Positions 1-11,208 of a DNA stretch of 18,959 nt are shown piece after piece; position 1 is the stretch's first letter, and the number at the start of each line of letters is the position of its first letter. A model generated the notes under the pieces. It was not told the origin of the DNA, ran no database searches, and saw only the letters and a program-made list of their open reading frames with translations. This stretch comes from Oehlia diaphana (lineage: Eukaryota; Glomeromycota; Glomeromycetes; Glomerales; Glomeraceae), in assembly GCA_003833135.1 (NCBI GenBank), contig QZLH01000090.1, forward strand, positions 156,362-175,320, in the 5' to 3' direction. The position numbers were made by a program, and so were the translations under genes.

Positions 1-340
1 GATTAAGCAAGTGAAATTGCTATTTTCTCAATTAACATATGTCTTACTGTAGTGGCATCTAGTAGGTGTTACTTATATCCAGTTACTCTTGTTAGAATTT
101 CGTATGATCTCTGTTTTCATCGGTAACGTTAAAAACGGCTCCTCTGGAGATATCATAATCCTTATTATATGTTGGTTCGCTGTCCGAAATCAAACTAACG
201 ATATGCCCAACAAAATTCGTTCTTCTCTTTACCCTCTTCTGTCATTTCTATCTGATAAAAATCTGCCGCTAATTCTAAACTTGTGAACAGTTCTATATTT
301 CTCTAACAACTCATCCATTCTTGGTAATGGATAACTATCT

Positions 341-401
341 GGTAATGATACGGTTATTTGTTGACAACAAGAAAAAGTATAAACAAATAACTATCGTTAC
401 C
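341..401. repeat. Inverted repeat of the ATCGTTACC family
   Basis: The left arm (341-362) begins GGTAATGATACGGTTATTTG; the right arm is AACAAATAACTATCGTTACC (382-401). Nearly all of the 20-22 bases pair. The tips carry the GTTACC core that recurs dozens of times between 5 and 11.5 kb. Confidence 0.55.
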
Positions 402-402
402 C

Positions 403-2589
403 AATTACGTAATTATGTTACCAACGAAAGCAGCTAATTTAGTGAGACTATGTCTAACACGCATCCGAAGAGTAACAAAGAGTAACGTAACACAGCTATC
501 CAATGTATTGCGAAGGCAAGGAATTTTTTACGCAAGATAAATATCCAATACTTCGGATCAAGTATCAACACAAGTAATTTGTATGGTAATAAGGTGGATA
601 TTGTGGTGTGATAATATGTCCACAAAGCTACGGACTGCCCTTGATTAAAAATATATTCAAGGAATAGCATGAGTATAATGGTAACGATGAAATAAGTGCA
701 GTAACGATTCATTCTAATAAATAACATGCTAACATACCTAACTACTCTATTTCCATTATATATCCTTTCTTTGTAATCGAGAACCAATAAACCCCATGCT
801 CTGTTATTATCGTTATCCTACTAATTACTCTTCGACATCTACTCTTTCTAAGACGGGAGTAGAATATTTCTCTTGTTCTTTCTGAGATTCTAGAGGTATA
901 GCATTTCTGTACGCATAAATTTTCCACTAAGTCCAACTAGTCTGATCTTAAGAAAAAATTCGTTAACCACGTGTAGAAAAATCAGAATCTGGAAATGAGC
1001 TTATATGTATCATATCTACGTATATTGCAGTCTACATCTCTGGTCCACGAAATTTATCCATTTCGAAAACAATTAAAATTTTTACTCTACTGTTATTTGA
1101 TCGATTCAACTTCTTGTCGTATGACGTGTAATATGGGCTAGTTCCGAATTATAATAACTCCATAAATAAAAATCATGTCCCGTAAAATTCTAGTGCAATT
1201 TTAGTTAATCCATTAATAATAAAAGAAGTATTACGCATCTTTTTATAATCAGATTATTTGTTCCCAACAACGAGACCGTGACCCAAGGTCGCAGTTGCCT
1301 TATTTCGTATAATGTAACTGCGACAATATTTTTGCTAACCAAACTAGGGAATATAGGTAATGAAAAAATGAATAACTACCTAATAAGGTTCATTAGCAAT
1401 ATTATATGATTTAATAGTTCCTTTTACGGAAAATAGTTTACGGTACTTCTCGTTACACAGTGTGCCATTTTATTCTCAACATGATATCTTATTTATCATT
1501 TTATATGGTTATTTTGTTTTCACAATAAAGTCGTACGAGATTCCAACAAAGTAAAATCATGCTACGTAAATGCAACTACTGCGGTAAAAATTTCTATATC
1601 CGGATAGTTTTATTCCAATACACTAACTACGATAAGAATGTGATGTGCTATAGAAAAAAATAAAAATGTTGCAGACTGAGTACTTTTTGTATTCTCTTTA
1701 GTTTTAGTAATCGCAAACAATAGTCACACTTTAAGTGGAACTGCCTTTAGTCTCGATTACTTAGAAAAACCTCTGTAAGTCAATATGCTATAGAGAAATC
1801 TTTGCAATTTTCGAAAACAAGTGGGTTTACAACTTTATTTTAACAAGTAGCGATGCAAAAAGATTTTCCCATAATTTATACCTGAAGGTACCCGAACTAA
1901 CAGATAGCAGGTAACGTTAATTCCAAACAAAATCATTATCATAATTAGTAGTCAACTGTCAAGCATTATTTATTCGTACACTAATATATAGTACATAATT
2001 TAGTAGATATGAATTTTACTCTGTAAAAGCGTTGAATATACTACAATGTCAACCATATAATAAAATTCCGCTTGCTATTAACTACACTAGTGATTTGCAT
2101 GAATAAAAAAAAGATTCAGACAAGGGATATAATGATGAAACGATAATATTTTTTGTAATCGATGAGACTAATACTGTATATGGAGCATATTTAACTATCT
2201 ACTCTCAAGTGCAAATAGTTATACAGGAAGGATATATCAACGTGACACAAGGTATTTATATTCTATTATTTGTAGAATTAATGAATTACAAAAATTTTAT
2301 TATAATTAGCTAATTGACTGGTAACACCCAATAATTGATTATTCTATGTCTGATGGATAAATCAACATATGATTATAAACAAATAACTAGTAAAAATTTT
2401 GGCCATATCATTATTGAACGTATTATCTGATCACGGAAAGAATACCATGTAATTATAATTTTTTATAGGATTAATAGTGTAGAGGTTGGGACGCTATAAT
2501 CGCATATATGATCACAGTCGAAGAGGTTATCGATAAGGACGAGCAGAGATGAGAAAATATTCGACAATTGTTAATAGTCCTGCGGATAA
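403..2589. other. Gene-free AT-rich stretch
   Basis: I see no gene or repeat of note. The longest minus-strand frame (434-787, 117 codons, very hydrophobic) is a length expected by chance at this base composition. Confidence 0.5.
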
Positions 2590-2626
2590 CACGTGATGCT
2601 CTAAACATTGTTTAGAGTGTCACATG
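2590..2626. mobile_element. Short hairpin MITE, TCACRTGACACTCT type
   Basis: Left arm CACGTGATGCTCTAAA (2590-2605) and right arm TTTAGAGTGTCACATG (2611-2626) are inverted copies with a 5-base loop. The arms match the ends of the elements at 7112-7206 and 12983-13022. No target duplication was found. Confidence 0.55.
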
Positions 2627-3927
2627 GCAATGACGTGAATAAAATTAGCTTTGTGGATAAAATCCATAACCACATTTTTTTAATGGAGTAAGTATCATTT
2701 ATAATGATTAGTAATATCGTGCTCTTTGAGCAGTCTCCGATTGATGAAAATTTTGGTCTTAGAATTCGCTCTCAAATGAATAAATTTCTTAAACTGGAGA
2801 TATTGTATATCCTCTTTCTGTAATGAATAAACATTGTAATAATAATAGTCATTAGTTCCTACACAGTGAAGTAAAAATCATGGAATACGAACTAGCGGCT
2901 TAATAGATTCCATAGCGAGAAGCAATAGTTTTAAAAAATTTTAATGCAAATGGTTGATCAATACGAGTTACAATCACATCACTAATATTATGATAAATTT
3001 CTACGATTCAGAAACGATAGATACTTCAATAGAGAAGTCAACATGCGAAAACATTCTCGCTAGGAATAGTAACTATCCTGAAAGAATCAAACCCACGTGT
3101 TACGTAGAATATTACAAATTTTTACAATATCTATACTTAAAATGTGATGTAATCGCTTCATAGTTTCAGCGGTAGTATGTATACTGCAGAAGACATAATT
3201 TATTGATTTGTAGATTAAGTTAAAAATAATAAATACGGTAATATGTTATGTGCGAGATGAAAAATAAAGTAAGCAGTTGTTGTCTTCTTTTTTACATCGA
3301 TATGTTAGTGTTAACTATGTGGTCGCTATTTCCTCTTGTATTTTTTTGGAATATAGTTCGTGAAACTATTTCATGGTTTGCACCGCTACTGAATTTTGTC
3401 TGTTGACATTGATTAATATAACATTTCCCATATACTTTGATATCACACAAGACGTAAATCGCTCTCTATTGTTCAATCCAATATCCATTTACCAATATCA
3501 TGATCATAATATACAACATAGTAGGGATAATACGTTTTTTTCCTAATCGGATTACAATGCTCTCCAATTCAATAATTCTACAAGACCTATAAATTATTTG
3601 CGATTGCAAAGTAGTGATGATATACGAGAGCTACAAGAGAATATCAGGTTAGCTTTTTTTCACAGTTAGGTTTTTAATGTGGATAATGTTTCTACTCATC
3701 ATCGAAGGACTTACTTCACAACTTAAGATGTTCTATGTACAGTACAGTCTACTTTATGTTCGCCTATGATAGCACAAACGTATCACAACTAGCAACACTC
3801 TACTAGTTATTTCTTGTATAGTTTCGATCAATACAATAGTAGAATTCGTGATTCATGATGAAAGTGATCAACAAAATTTGTAACAACTTATGCGTAATCA
3901 TTTTCTTGGTTACAATGAGTTATTACT
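2627..3927. other. Gene-free AT-rich stretch
   Basis: Nothing recognisable beyond a minor hairpin, TGGAT, AAA, ATCCA, near 2655. Open frames are short and unremarkable. Confidence 0.5.
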
Positions 3928-3952
3928 ACTTGGAAGGTACGAAGTAGAACAT
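3928..3952 (+). repeat. GGTACGAAGTAGA stem-loop, copy 1
   Basis: The 13-mer GGTACGAAGTAGA lies at 3936-3948, preceded by CTACTTGGAA, so that CTACTT and AAGTAG pair. Three more exact copies of the 13-mer exist in the window. Confidence 0.5.
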
Positions 3953-4085
3953 GCAAGTCGTCTATCATGGGTCATAGGTTAGTTAGTTCTCTACAGCAAG
4001 TTAAATCGAAAAATCGCATTCCTTGTTTACTACTTAGTCAATAAGAATCACGTAATAATCTCTTGGTAATAGTATTTATAACACC

Positions 4086-4112
4086 TACCCAGAGGGTACT
4101 ACGTAGAGAATG
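4086..4112 (+). repeat. Relative of the GGTACGAAGTAGA stem-loop
   Basis: CTACCCAGAGGGTACTACGT then AGAGAAT matches the minus strand of 4611-4640 with GAA changed to CTA. It forms a TACCC/GGGTA stem with a 3-base loop. Confidence 0.4.
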
Positions 4113-4610
4113 ACAAATTGAATAATGAACGGCAGATGTGTTTCCGGGGAAACGATGAATTGGTTGAAGCCAAAGACAGTAAAACCGGGACAAAATGTCA
4201 CGATGGATTGACTGAGATCATGAACGGATCAAATCAGTTACCATAATTGTGAAGCAGAGATCAATTTGTACATTTGGCTCTTAATATTCTGTTTCCGATG
4301 GTATATCTGGGATCCAAAACTGTTAACGGTGCATTTCACATTATTCCTTCACGAAACATGGATAATTTGATCTTGCGATGCATATCCTACGTTATGACAA
4401 AACAGAGATATACTAGGTCTTGGGTGTTTATTTTTGTTTTCTGGTTCCATTAATACCCGATTTCATTCCCACATTGTGTGGTCTGCTAACGACAGTTACT
4501 GAACCTGTACAGTACATTAATATTGCAGGTTGGCGTTCCTGAGTATATCCATAACAAATAGAAGTTACGTAGTTATAACATTGAAGTACGTACAGACAAG
4601 ACTTATGCTG
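4113..4610. other. Gene-free stretch
   Basis: Slightly higher GC around 4140-4320, with the hairpin TTTCCGGGGAAA near 4141, but no open frame or repeat I can identify. Confidence 0.45.
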
Positions 4611-4616
4611 ATTATT

Positions 4617-4643
4617 CTCTACTTCGTACCCAAAGGGTAGTAT
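4617..4643 (-). repeat. GGTACGAAGTAGA stem-loop, copy 2
   Basis: The 13-mer lies on the minus strand at 4618-4630, followed on plus by a stem TACCC, AAA, GGGTA. It sits 30-50 bases from CACGTG repeat copy 1. Confidence 0.5.
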
Positions 4644-4672
4644 ACTCGAAATTTTTTATTGTGAAAGTCGCT

Positions 4673-4779
4673 CAAAGTCACGTGATTTGCCAGAGATTTC
4701 CGGGACCAGCAGTCTTGGAAATTACAGAACGGACTGAACTGCAATTTCAACGACCCGAAGTCGTCAAAGTCACGTGATT
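4673..4779 (-). repeat. CACGTG-box repeat, copy 1
   Basis: The 15-mer AATCACGTGACTTTG occurs twice on the minus strand (4673-4687 and 4765-4779), 92 bases apart. The interior on that strand includes GGTCGTTGAAATT, CAGTTCAGTCCGTTCTGTAA and CGGAAATCTCTGGCA. The same blocks recur at 6144-6244 and 18340-18425. An open frame across it is a by-product of the repeat. Confidence 0.75.
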
Positions 4780-5278
4780 GTGTTTGTGCTGATATAAATA
4801 CAATAGTTGTGAGCATTATTTCTTGGTAAGAGGGATAGGAAATTACGTTAAATAGTCAAATATGTTTTTTTTGTAATCGTTGTTCCAGTGGAGACACTGC
4901 TGTATTTGTAATTACCCAATGATTTTGTTGCCTTAGTACGCAGTATCGTTACCAGTAAACTATAACGTATTATTCTACTTTGTTATCTTCTGATACTATT
5001 GTTTAGGGAGAAGTCTATTTCTATCAGTAACGGTAATGTTGTCGAAAATGTTAAATCGGCCACAGTTTGTTTGACATTTTATTATCGATATGTTTAGTGG
5101 CATTTGTTACTAAAATATTTAAACACGTCAAATAAGCATTTCACGATAAAAACGTGTTCTAGAAGTATATTAATAATTGAGATATGAATGACCGTTAAAA
5201 TTCCCATGACAAGTTTGTGAACTCAGTTCACAGTTTTATCCACGTGATAATATGAGACTAATGTTCCTACATATACGT
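4780..5278. other. Gene-free AT-rich stretch
   Basis: Only scattered GTAAC-type words (for example CAGTAACGGTAATG near 5026). No gene seen. Confidence 0.45.
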
Positions 5279-5429
5279 TTGGTAACGATTCTTTGGTAAC
5301 GTTTTTTCTGGTAAAGATTGAGTCACGTATTGATTATTAAAAACGCCTGGTTTCGACATTAATGGTAATAACGTTCAAACGATTAGTAATCGAGAACATT
5401 GGACAACAGTGAATGATTAGATCGTTACC
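5279..5429. repeat. GGTAACGAT cluster with flanking inverted copy
   Basis: Three imperfect units of 15-17 bases (GGTAACGATTCTTT, GGTAACGTTTTTTCT, GGTAAAGATTG) start at 5281. A perfect 9-bp inverse, ATCGTTACC, stands at 5421-5429, about 130 bases away. Confidence 0.5.
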
Positions 5430-6143
5430 TCTGGTTACCTTCTAGTGTAGTACAGCAAACAACAGTCAGTGGATGATAGAAGAAAAAATGTGGATTTGTC
5501 CGAAGTGTTAACTAAAAACTTTTGACATAACCCGTTCATTCATCGATACTAACATAAATTTGCATTCATAGTTACAAATGTACAATGTGTTCAGACAATT
5601 CAGCATTGTTAGCAAAGTAATACTGCGCCACCAAATATACCAACTGTGACATGTAGGTCACGGTCTAGAAGTTGAGCATTTTTGTTCGATTCTATTACGT
5701 GAAATAGCACGTGACTGATGTTCCACAAATCAACTACGTGAACGTGCACAGTTTTAGTTTTTGAATACATTACGAAACTACGTAACTACTTAACCAGAAA
5801 CATGTAACTACTTTATTATTCGTAAACATATCTCTTTATATGAGACTGGATACGGGATACTTAGGACAATACAGACGTATTATTATATTAACTTATTAGT
5901 TTCCACGTAGAATGTCGATTCCCATATTCTGATTGGTCTACACATGGACGAATTCTTCTTAATCATTAAGTACGCACATATACTGTTTCATTATTTGCTC
6001 ACAAAGTTAGAATACATGAGTTTCATATAATATGTATTCTTAAAGAAATAATAGAATCACTGTTCAACGAGCTTCATGTGAAATTTTTCCAGGTTTGTAC
6101 AATTGTTGTTATATAGTATTATAGTCACGTATCATTATGTCTC
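5430..6143. other. Gene-free stretch with isolated repeat fragments
   Basis: Contains TAATACTGCGCCA (5619-5631, shared with the MITE flank at 13027-13037), a GTGAC/GTCAC hairpin near 5645, and CACGTG at 5708. No gene seen. Confidence 0.45.
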
Positions 6144-6244
6144 GGAAATCTCTTGGAAAATCACGTGACTTTGGCGACTTCTGGTCGTTGAAATTTTGCC
6201 AAGAAATTTGGGCGAAGAATGGTCGCCCAAATCACGTGACTTTG
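6144..6244 (+). repeat. CACGTG-box repeat, copy 2
   Basis: CGGAAATCTCTTGG is followed by two AATCACGTGACTTTG boxes (6159-6173, 6230-6244) 71 bases apart, with GGTCGTTGAAATT between them as in copy 1. The spacer holds a 9-bp-armed hairpin, ATTTGGGCG and CGCCCAAAT (6206-6232), not seen in the other copies. Confidence 0.75.
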
Positions 6245-6377
6245 AGCTCCTGTGGGAGAAGAACGTATCATTGTTTTTATTCACTTCGTGAGCAGAACTA
6301 AGAACTTCCGAAATATGGAACAGCATGAACGGCATTACACCGAGAGTTCAATAACTAAGGCAGCCAACAGGAGTACT

Positions 6378-6405
6378 GGATTTACTCGAAGGGTACGAAG
6401 TAGAA
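6378..6405 (+). repeat. GGTACGAAGTAGA stem-loop, copy 3
   Basis: The exact 13-mer at 6392-6404 is preceded by ATTTACTCGAAGG, which pairs with CGAAGTAGAAT. A 74-codon open frame across this point looks incidental. Confidence 0.5.
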
Positions 6406-6617
6406 TCGAATATGAGATACCGCTTATACATGAAATAACTGGCGAAAGTTTCCATTTCTGTCGAAGGCGGATATGAGAACTGAGGAACTAATTACGTTGT
6501 TAAGCTATCATGGTTACAAAAAAAAACTACACAACAGATAATAAGTTCTTACTGTATGTTAATCATAACTGCTGTCATCGTTACCCAAAAAATGGTAACC
6601 TTAATATTCTAGTGCTT

Positions 6618-6665
6618 CGTACTGAGAGGCTTACTACTCAACCATTAGGAACCTAGATTTCTAAA
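6618..6665 (-). repeat. Hairpin module with GGTTGAG core, minus strand
   Basis: On the minus strand it reads GGTTCCTAATGGTTGAGTAG then TAAGCCTCTCAGT, parallel to GCTCCTAATGGTTGAGCGAC then AAGCTGCTCAGT at 10607-10638. TGAG and CTCA can pair. Confidence 0.5.
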
Positions 6666-7111
6666 ACCTCCTATTCTTTTGTTTACGATATGATTGACTA
6701 TTCTAGATGTACGAGAAAATAGTCCATTCATGTCGATCAACAACTTTATTAGCACATTAGTTATAGCTGTCATCGTTACCAAAAAAAATATATTCTCTTG
6801 ATCTATGCCAGGTAACTCATTCGGAATTTTGGTAACGATTGTATTAATGTCATATTGTTACAAAGAAATGAAGGAGGAATAAGACAACCATTTTGTTTTC
6901 TTATGTATCTTGCTGCGGAGAAGATAATAGTGGACAACAGATACACAGTATCGATTCCAAAGAGATATACTGCTTTGTAACGAAATATATACATCATCAT
7001 TATCAAATATATACCACCACTAACAATCGTTACCAAAAGTATACATGACCAAGTAACGAAATATATTCCTTGGATTTCTTCTACATATCATGGTCTGCAT
7101 GTGAATAAAAA

Positions 7112-7206
7112 CATATGACACTCTGAACTGACCGTCTTGTCACTCAACCACGCTTTTAACAGAGGAGGTTCTAGGACCTAAGTTCCTGGGAGTAGAGTGT
7201 CATGTG
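7112..7206. mobile_element. TCACRTGACACTCT MITE carrying a hairpin insertion
   Basis: The ends CATATGACACTCT (7112-7124) and AGAGTGTCATGTG (7194-7206) are inverted repeats. In place of the short loop seen at 2606-2610 and 12997-13008, this copy carries about 64 bases: TGACCGTCTTGTCACTCAAC, CACGC, then GAGGTTCTAGGACCTAAG. The same material forms insertion 2 of the MITE at 17339-17713. Confidence 0.65.
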
Positions 7207-7288
7207 AGCTGTGACTGCGGCATGTCGTGGAATTAGGTGAAACCTATAAAGCAAATACACTCATAATGCTGGTAAAAATTAACCTTAA

Positions 7289-7327
7289 TCACATGACACC
7301 CCCGGATTTCCGGTAGATGTCATATGA
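7289..7327. mobile_element. Short hairpin MITE relic
   Basis: Arms TCACATGACA and TGTCATATGA (10 bases, one mismatch) enclose an inner hairpin, CCGGA, TT, TCCGG. The ends resemble those of the neighbouring element at 7112-7206. Confidence 0.4.
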
Positions 7328-7350
7328 TCTTACGTATTTATTAATTACCT

Positions 7351-7366
7351 GATCGTCTTGTCGATC
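7351..7366. repeat. Perfect hairpin with TCTTGT loop
   Basis: GATCG, loop TCTTGT, CGATC. The same loop with a different perfect stem occurs at 17376-17393, and degenerate-stem versions at 7129-7146 and 17528-17543. Confidence 0.5.
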
Positions 7367-7769
7367 ACCCTGTAAACGAATTTGTTCCTGACCTACTTAC
7401 AAACCTAAAGCATTAAAGATGTATCACGTGACCGAAATTCCAAGACCCATGGTTCCAGAAAAGCCTTGTCGTTTCCAAAGAGAAGACGCATCGTTTAAGC
7501 TCATTATTGACCAATAATGGCACGTTATCATTAGAATATGAATTGACTATTGTTGTGAGACATGGTTTACCTTATTAACTAAGTCACAGATGAGAAAACC
7601 ATGACAAAATATCACGATCAATTAACTAAGGTAATCGGGTTATTACTGAGAATGTATAAACTGTGATAAAACATTGCTCACGAAGTAAATTAGAAGACAT
7701 AGTATATATTCTTATTCCTAGTGATAATAATTCCACATTTTTTACGAAACTGGACAAAAAAACATTTCT

Positions 7770-7785
7770 ACGTTATCGATAACGT
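7770..7785. repeat. 16-bp perfect palindrome
   Basis: ACGTTATCGATAACGT. Its inner 12 bases, GTTATCGATAAC, recur exactly at 17579-17590 within an insertion of MITE copy B. Confidence 0.5.
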
Positions 7786-7863
7786 TCATATACTATACCG
7801 CCTATACGTTAACCGTTATCATAATACCTTTGGTCTTATTCAACTACCTATTTGTACTACTTA

Positions 7864-7905
7864 GATTTCTTAGGAGATATGCTCTTAATGGTTTACAGTT
7901 AGCTC
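7864..7905 (+). repeat. Relative of the hairpin module at 10593
   Basis: TTCTTAGGAGATATGCTCTT then AATGGTTTAC matches GTCTTAGGAGATATGCTCCT then AATGGTTGAG at 10594-10623. The downstream TCTTGT-type half has decayed. Confidence 0.45.
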
Positions 7906-8506
7906 AAATTGTCATGACACTAGTTGGAAAGTTTTGGCATAGTCTGAATACTCTTCTACTCGTCAGTTGCTCTCGTATTTCGAATACCTGATACTTCTAC
8001 TTTACCGCTCATATACCATAGCACAATACACAGTGTACTAGCAGCATAATTAGTTGTTAACTCCATAATGAGGTAATTTTTCTCTGAGATTGTCAGTACA
8101 TATTCGTAGGAAGATGTTTTCAGCATCCATGTGTTTCGCATTAACACAATATCCATTCCATTATACACTGTTCTGTGTCTTGCTATGTAGTGAACATATT
8201 GGGGTATTTTTTCGGATGCGATTGCGAGGCGAGGGATGTCACTTGAGCCAAAAATTGTGACATATTGTGTTGTAAATCGTTACCAATATGAAAATGCGTT
8301 AGCATTTATATTCAAAGTGGAAACCAGTACTGGTATCAACGATAACTCAAACAACAAAGACAGTATAATCCTATGTTCATTAGTGATGAGGTTTATCCTG
8401 TGAACGTACTCAACACACATCCTACCAAAAAAATGGATTCGATGTTATCAAAGAACGATAGGATCAGTAACGATATAATTTATTGATGCCAACAAATTTT
8501 GTACTG

Positions 8507-8714
8507 CATCGTTACCAAATATATACACTCATCGTTACATTTTTTCCCAATGTTCTTCATCAGAATTCTTTCGCATCTTAATGTGTGAACAATGACAATA
8601 GGATAAGCAATGGATGTGACGATGAAGTATGTATTTCATCGTTACTAAAATATCGCATATGCAGTACATTCATCGTTACATTATTCGCATTGTTCTTCAT
8701 GTTTGTACTCGCAT
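8507..8714 (+). repeat. Tandem duplication, period about 130 bp
   Basis: CATCGTTACCAAATATATAC, a second CATCGTTACATT, then AATGTTCTTCAT and TTCGCATC (from 8507) repeat from 8637 as CATCGTTACTAAAATATC, CATCGTTACATT, ATTGTTCTTCAT and CTCGCATG. Each unit itself holds two copies of the GTTAC word. Confidence 0.55.
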
Positions 8715-8736
8715 GACACCCAAGATACACTGAACA

Positions 8737-8850
8737 ACGTTACCGAAATGCATATCGTAACCAGAATATATGTGAACAACGTTACCAAATATATATCGTA
8801 GCATCATTACCATATATATGGCATCGTTACTAAATATATCATTTATTGTT
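8737..8850 (+). repeat. Dense run of GTTACC units
   Basis: AACGTTACCGAAATGCATAT, AACGTTACCAAATATATAT, CATCATTACCATATATATGG, CATCGTTACTAAATATATC and TTGTTAC follow one another at 20-45 base steps. This is the best-preserved short-unit part of the field. Confidence 0.55.
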
Positions 8851-10363
8851 ACAACATTCGCAGCTCATAACTACAAAATACCTAAGTCTCATGGATTCTA
8901 CAAGTTTGAATGACCAGTAGTCATTCTCTTGGAATAATAAAGAAATATCAGAAAACCTTTAGGCAGGTTATGGTAACGATATACGTCTAAGACTGTCAAT
9001 GGAACATTCAACGAGTAATTAACCATTGATTCAGACAATCATTGCCAAAAGGGCATTCATTGAGGTCTGAGAACAATAAATTCATTTTATCAAACATCTT
9101 CCCGTATTATCATGTAGCGCATATTATTGTGACCAGAACACCACATGACAATCGTTACAAAAAATATTCACACCACTCCAGAGGTGAGAGATGAGTTACG
9201 AGAACACATCAATCGTTATCGTAATATGCTAATTGTTGCCAGAACTAGAATCGTTACAGCTAAAACACGTGAAGACGCTCCCCAGATTATACGTATGTGG
9301 TAATAAAGTAATATGATTACCAGTGAAGCTGAACTTTGCTGCATAATCTTGTATAGAAAGAGAACTAATCATGTCTGTTTCCTTAGCTAACGTTTACTTT
9401 ATGTTTACCAAACTGGGCGAGTAAAACTAATGACAAGACAGTGCTACTGCGTTCAAGAGAATAAACTAGAACCGAATTTCTCAACAAGATGCCCTTGAAC
9501 ATATAATTTCCTATGCAGATATTTTGTAACGATGGAAATGTACTGGCCTGAAGACATGTTTGCAATAAAACAATAAACGCATATATTCTTGGTAATGATA
9601 GACAAAATTACTTGTGAATACACTATACAGTATTGAGCATTTTTTCCTTCAGGTTCCACTATTAGGAACACGTTGCTTCGCAATGTCATGAGTGCACTTT
9701 ATGGGTGGTCCTACTCTTGCCGCTCAACATGTCAGAGACTGATCATCACAGTAATATTTTTGTTAGGCATGCTGGTAATGACATCTAAATATATTGCTGC
9801 AATACTGGAAGACTTCCTTGATGGCTATGTTCCCGTATATTTTTTACGGAGCATAATTTTTCTGGTAACGAGGTACACATCTACTGTATATATGCCCAGG
9901 CTCTCTTCACATAATATAAGAATATTTACCTGTAGTTATGTCACGTATATTTGGCAACGATAGAACTATAGACTTTATTACAATAGAACATATATTCACA
10001 GATGATGTTGCTCCCGTGTTTTGATAACGATAAATGCTGCATGTGTTATTTGCTGCGATGTAGGCACATTCTTGTTTGGACATTGTATATATTTACTGGT
10101 AGCATGGTCTACATATAATTTTGGTAACGATAAACCTAGTCATTTCAAGTCATGATTGCCTTATTCCACTACAGTTTAGCATGTACTGCATATACTTTTG
10201 TGATACGAGATAGTGGGCTGGTAATGTCCATTGTTATGACGCCATATATCCGAAAAAACCAAACTACGAGTCTGTGATCCACGGAGAAATGTTTCAGATA
10301 TATTACAATACTTGGATAAAAATGTGCAACACAATTGTTTGCTTGTAATGATTGCTACATAAT

Positions 10364-10412
10364 TTTTTGTGGTAACCATGAACCCATATTTTTGTGGTAA
10401 CAATGAGTCCAC
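10364..10412 (+). repeat. Tandem duplication, 25-bp unit
   Basis: TTTTTGTGGTAACCATGAAC then CCATA is followed by TTTTTGTGGTAACAATGAGT then CCAC. The unit contains the GGTAAC word. Confidence 0.6.
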
Positions 10413-10425
10413 TTCCGCTATGAAC

Positions 10426-10446
10426 CTAGGTCCCTAGGACCTCCTC
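10426..10446. repeat. CCTAGG-rich double palindrome
   Basis: ACCTAGGT and CCCTAGG overlap, ending in ACCTCCTCC. Similar GGTCCTAGGACC-type words occur at 7167-7180, 13066-13075 and 17416-17433, next to or within hairpin modules. Confidence 0.45.
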
Positions 10447-10552
10447 CTCCATAATTTTCTTCGTTCCTTGAAAATTATAGAGATTTTTCTTGCATACATT
10501 TGTCTATTATTCACTTACGCAATTGATAATGTTTGTGCATAGTAAAAAATCG

Positions 10553-10684
10553 ATCACATTATCATAAGACCGAAGGTCTTATTTAGTTAGAGGTCTTAGG
10601 AGATATGCTCCTAATGGTTGAGCGACAAGCTGCTCAGTCTAAGGACTAATTTTGTTTTAGTATCCGGACTTCACATAATGTGAT
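10553..10684. repeat. Bracketed hairpin cluster, 132 bp
   Basis: ATCACATTAT (10553-10562) and ATAATGTGAT (10675-10684) are perfect inverted ends. Inside lie three hairpins: ATAAGACC, GAA, GGTCTTAT (10564-10582); TTAGGAG, ATATG, CTCCTAA (10596-10614); and GAGC, GACAAGCT, GCTC (10620-10635). No target duplication is clear, so mobility is unproven. Confidence 0.5.
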
Positions 10685-10995
10685 ATTCTGTAATGATACC
10701 CACATATATTTTGGTAATGATTGATACTTGGAAAAACCTCAAAGGAATGTATTCGTATTTTACTGCATTTTCACACATGGCGTAAATTTTCTTATTGGTA
10801 ATGATATTCACTGTATCTGTTAGTTACTATAGACGTATAGATTCTGTTTTATTTATACTGTTACAATACGTAAGTACATGTTGGTGAATAAGAGAAGTGC
10901 AGTACGCTTGAGATATGGTGTAGGGTGACATTAGTCCGTAGGATATTCAAAGAAGTGGGTCATGCCCAGCAGTTCCACTGAGAGTATCTCCAAAA

Positions 10996-11023
10996 CATCT
11001 ACTTCGTACCAAATAGGTAGATG
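10996..11023 (-). repeat. GGTACGAAGTAGA stem-loop, copy 4
   Basis: The exact 13-mer lies on the minus strand at 10998-11010, inside a perfect 7-bp stem, CATCTAC (10996-11002) and GTAGATG (11017-11023). Confidence 0.5.
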
Positions 11024-11165
11024 AATAAGGACTACAGTGTTATGATAACTGTTGACACACTTAGAATGGCCCCATGGAGTAAAAAATATCCAATGAACAC
11101 GTGTACATATGCTGTGGACGGATGATAAAAAGTTCGTATATAAAAAATCATGATTTTCGAGAAAC

Positions 11166-11208
11166 AAGAAAAAATAGTTCATGGAACCTCCAAAGAAGTG
11201 AGGGTCAC
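11166..11208 (+). repeat. Dispersed repeat, copy 1
   Basis: AAGAAAAAATAGTTCATGGA then ACCTCCAAAGAAGTG, GGTCAC corresponds to 13292-13331. The preceding CTGTGGA, CGTATATAAAAAATC also has a counterpart at 13099-13135. Confidence 0.5.

Noticed and set aside
434..787. 117-codon hydrophobic minus-strand ORF
   Set aside because: A frame of this length is expected by chance at this base composition; the many hydrophobic residues reflect AT-rich codons, and the flanks show no gene signals.
4673..6244. Point centromere based on RTCACRTG boxes
   Set aside because: No CDEIII-like motif or single AT-rich spacer of the right kind is present; the boxes belong to dispersed repeats.
6252..6476. 74-codon ORF with basic C-terminus
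   Set aside because: It overlaps the CACGTG repeat edge and a GGTACGAAGTAGA stem-loop; no domain is visible.
7130..7188. tRNA-Leu/Ser-like gene (GTGGTTGAGCGGCAAGACGG resembles an A box)
   Set aside because: The B-box-like GGTCCTAGAACC lies before, not after, the A-box-like part on the same strand, and no acceptor stem or anticodon arm can be drawn. A SINE origin stays possible but unsupported.
9673..9963. 96-codon plus-strand ORF
   Set aside because: It runs through several GGTAACGA repeat words, has no motif and is of chance length.
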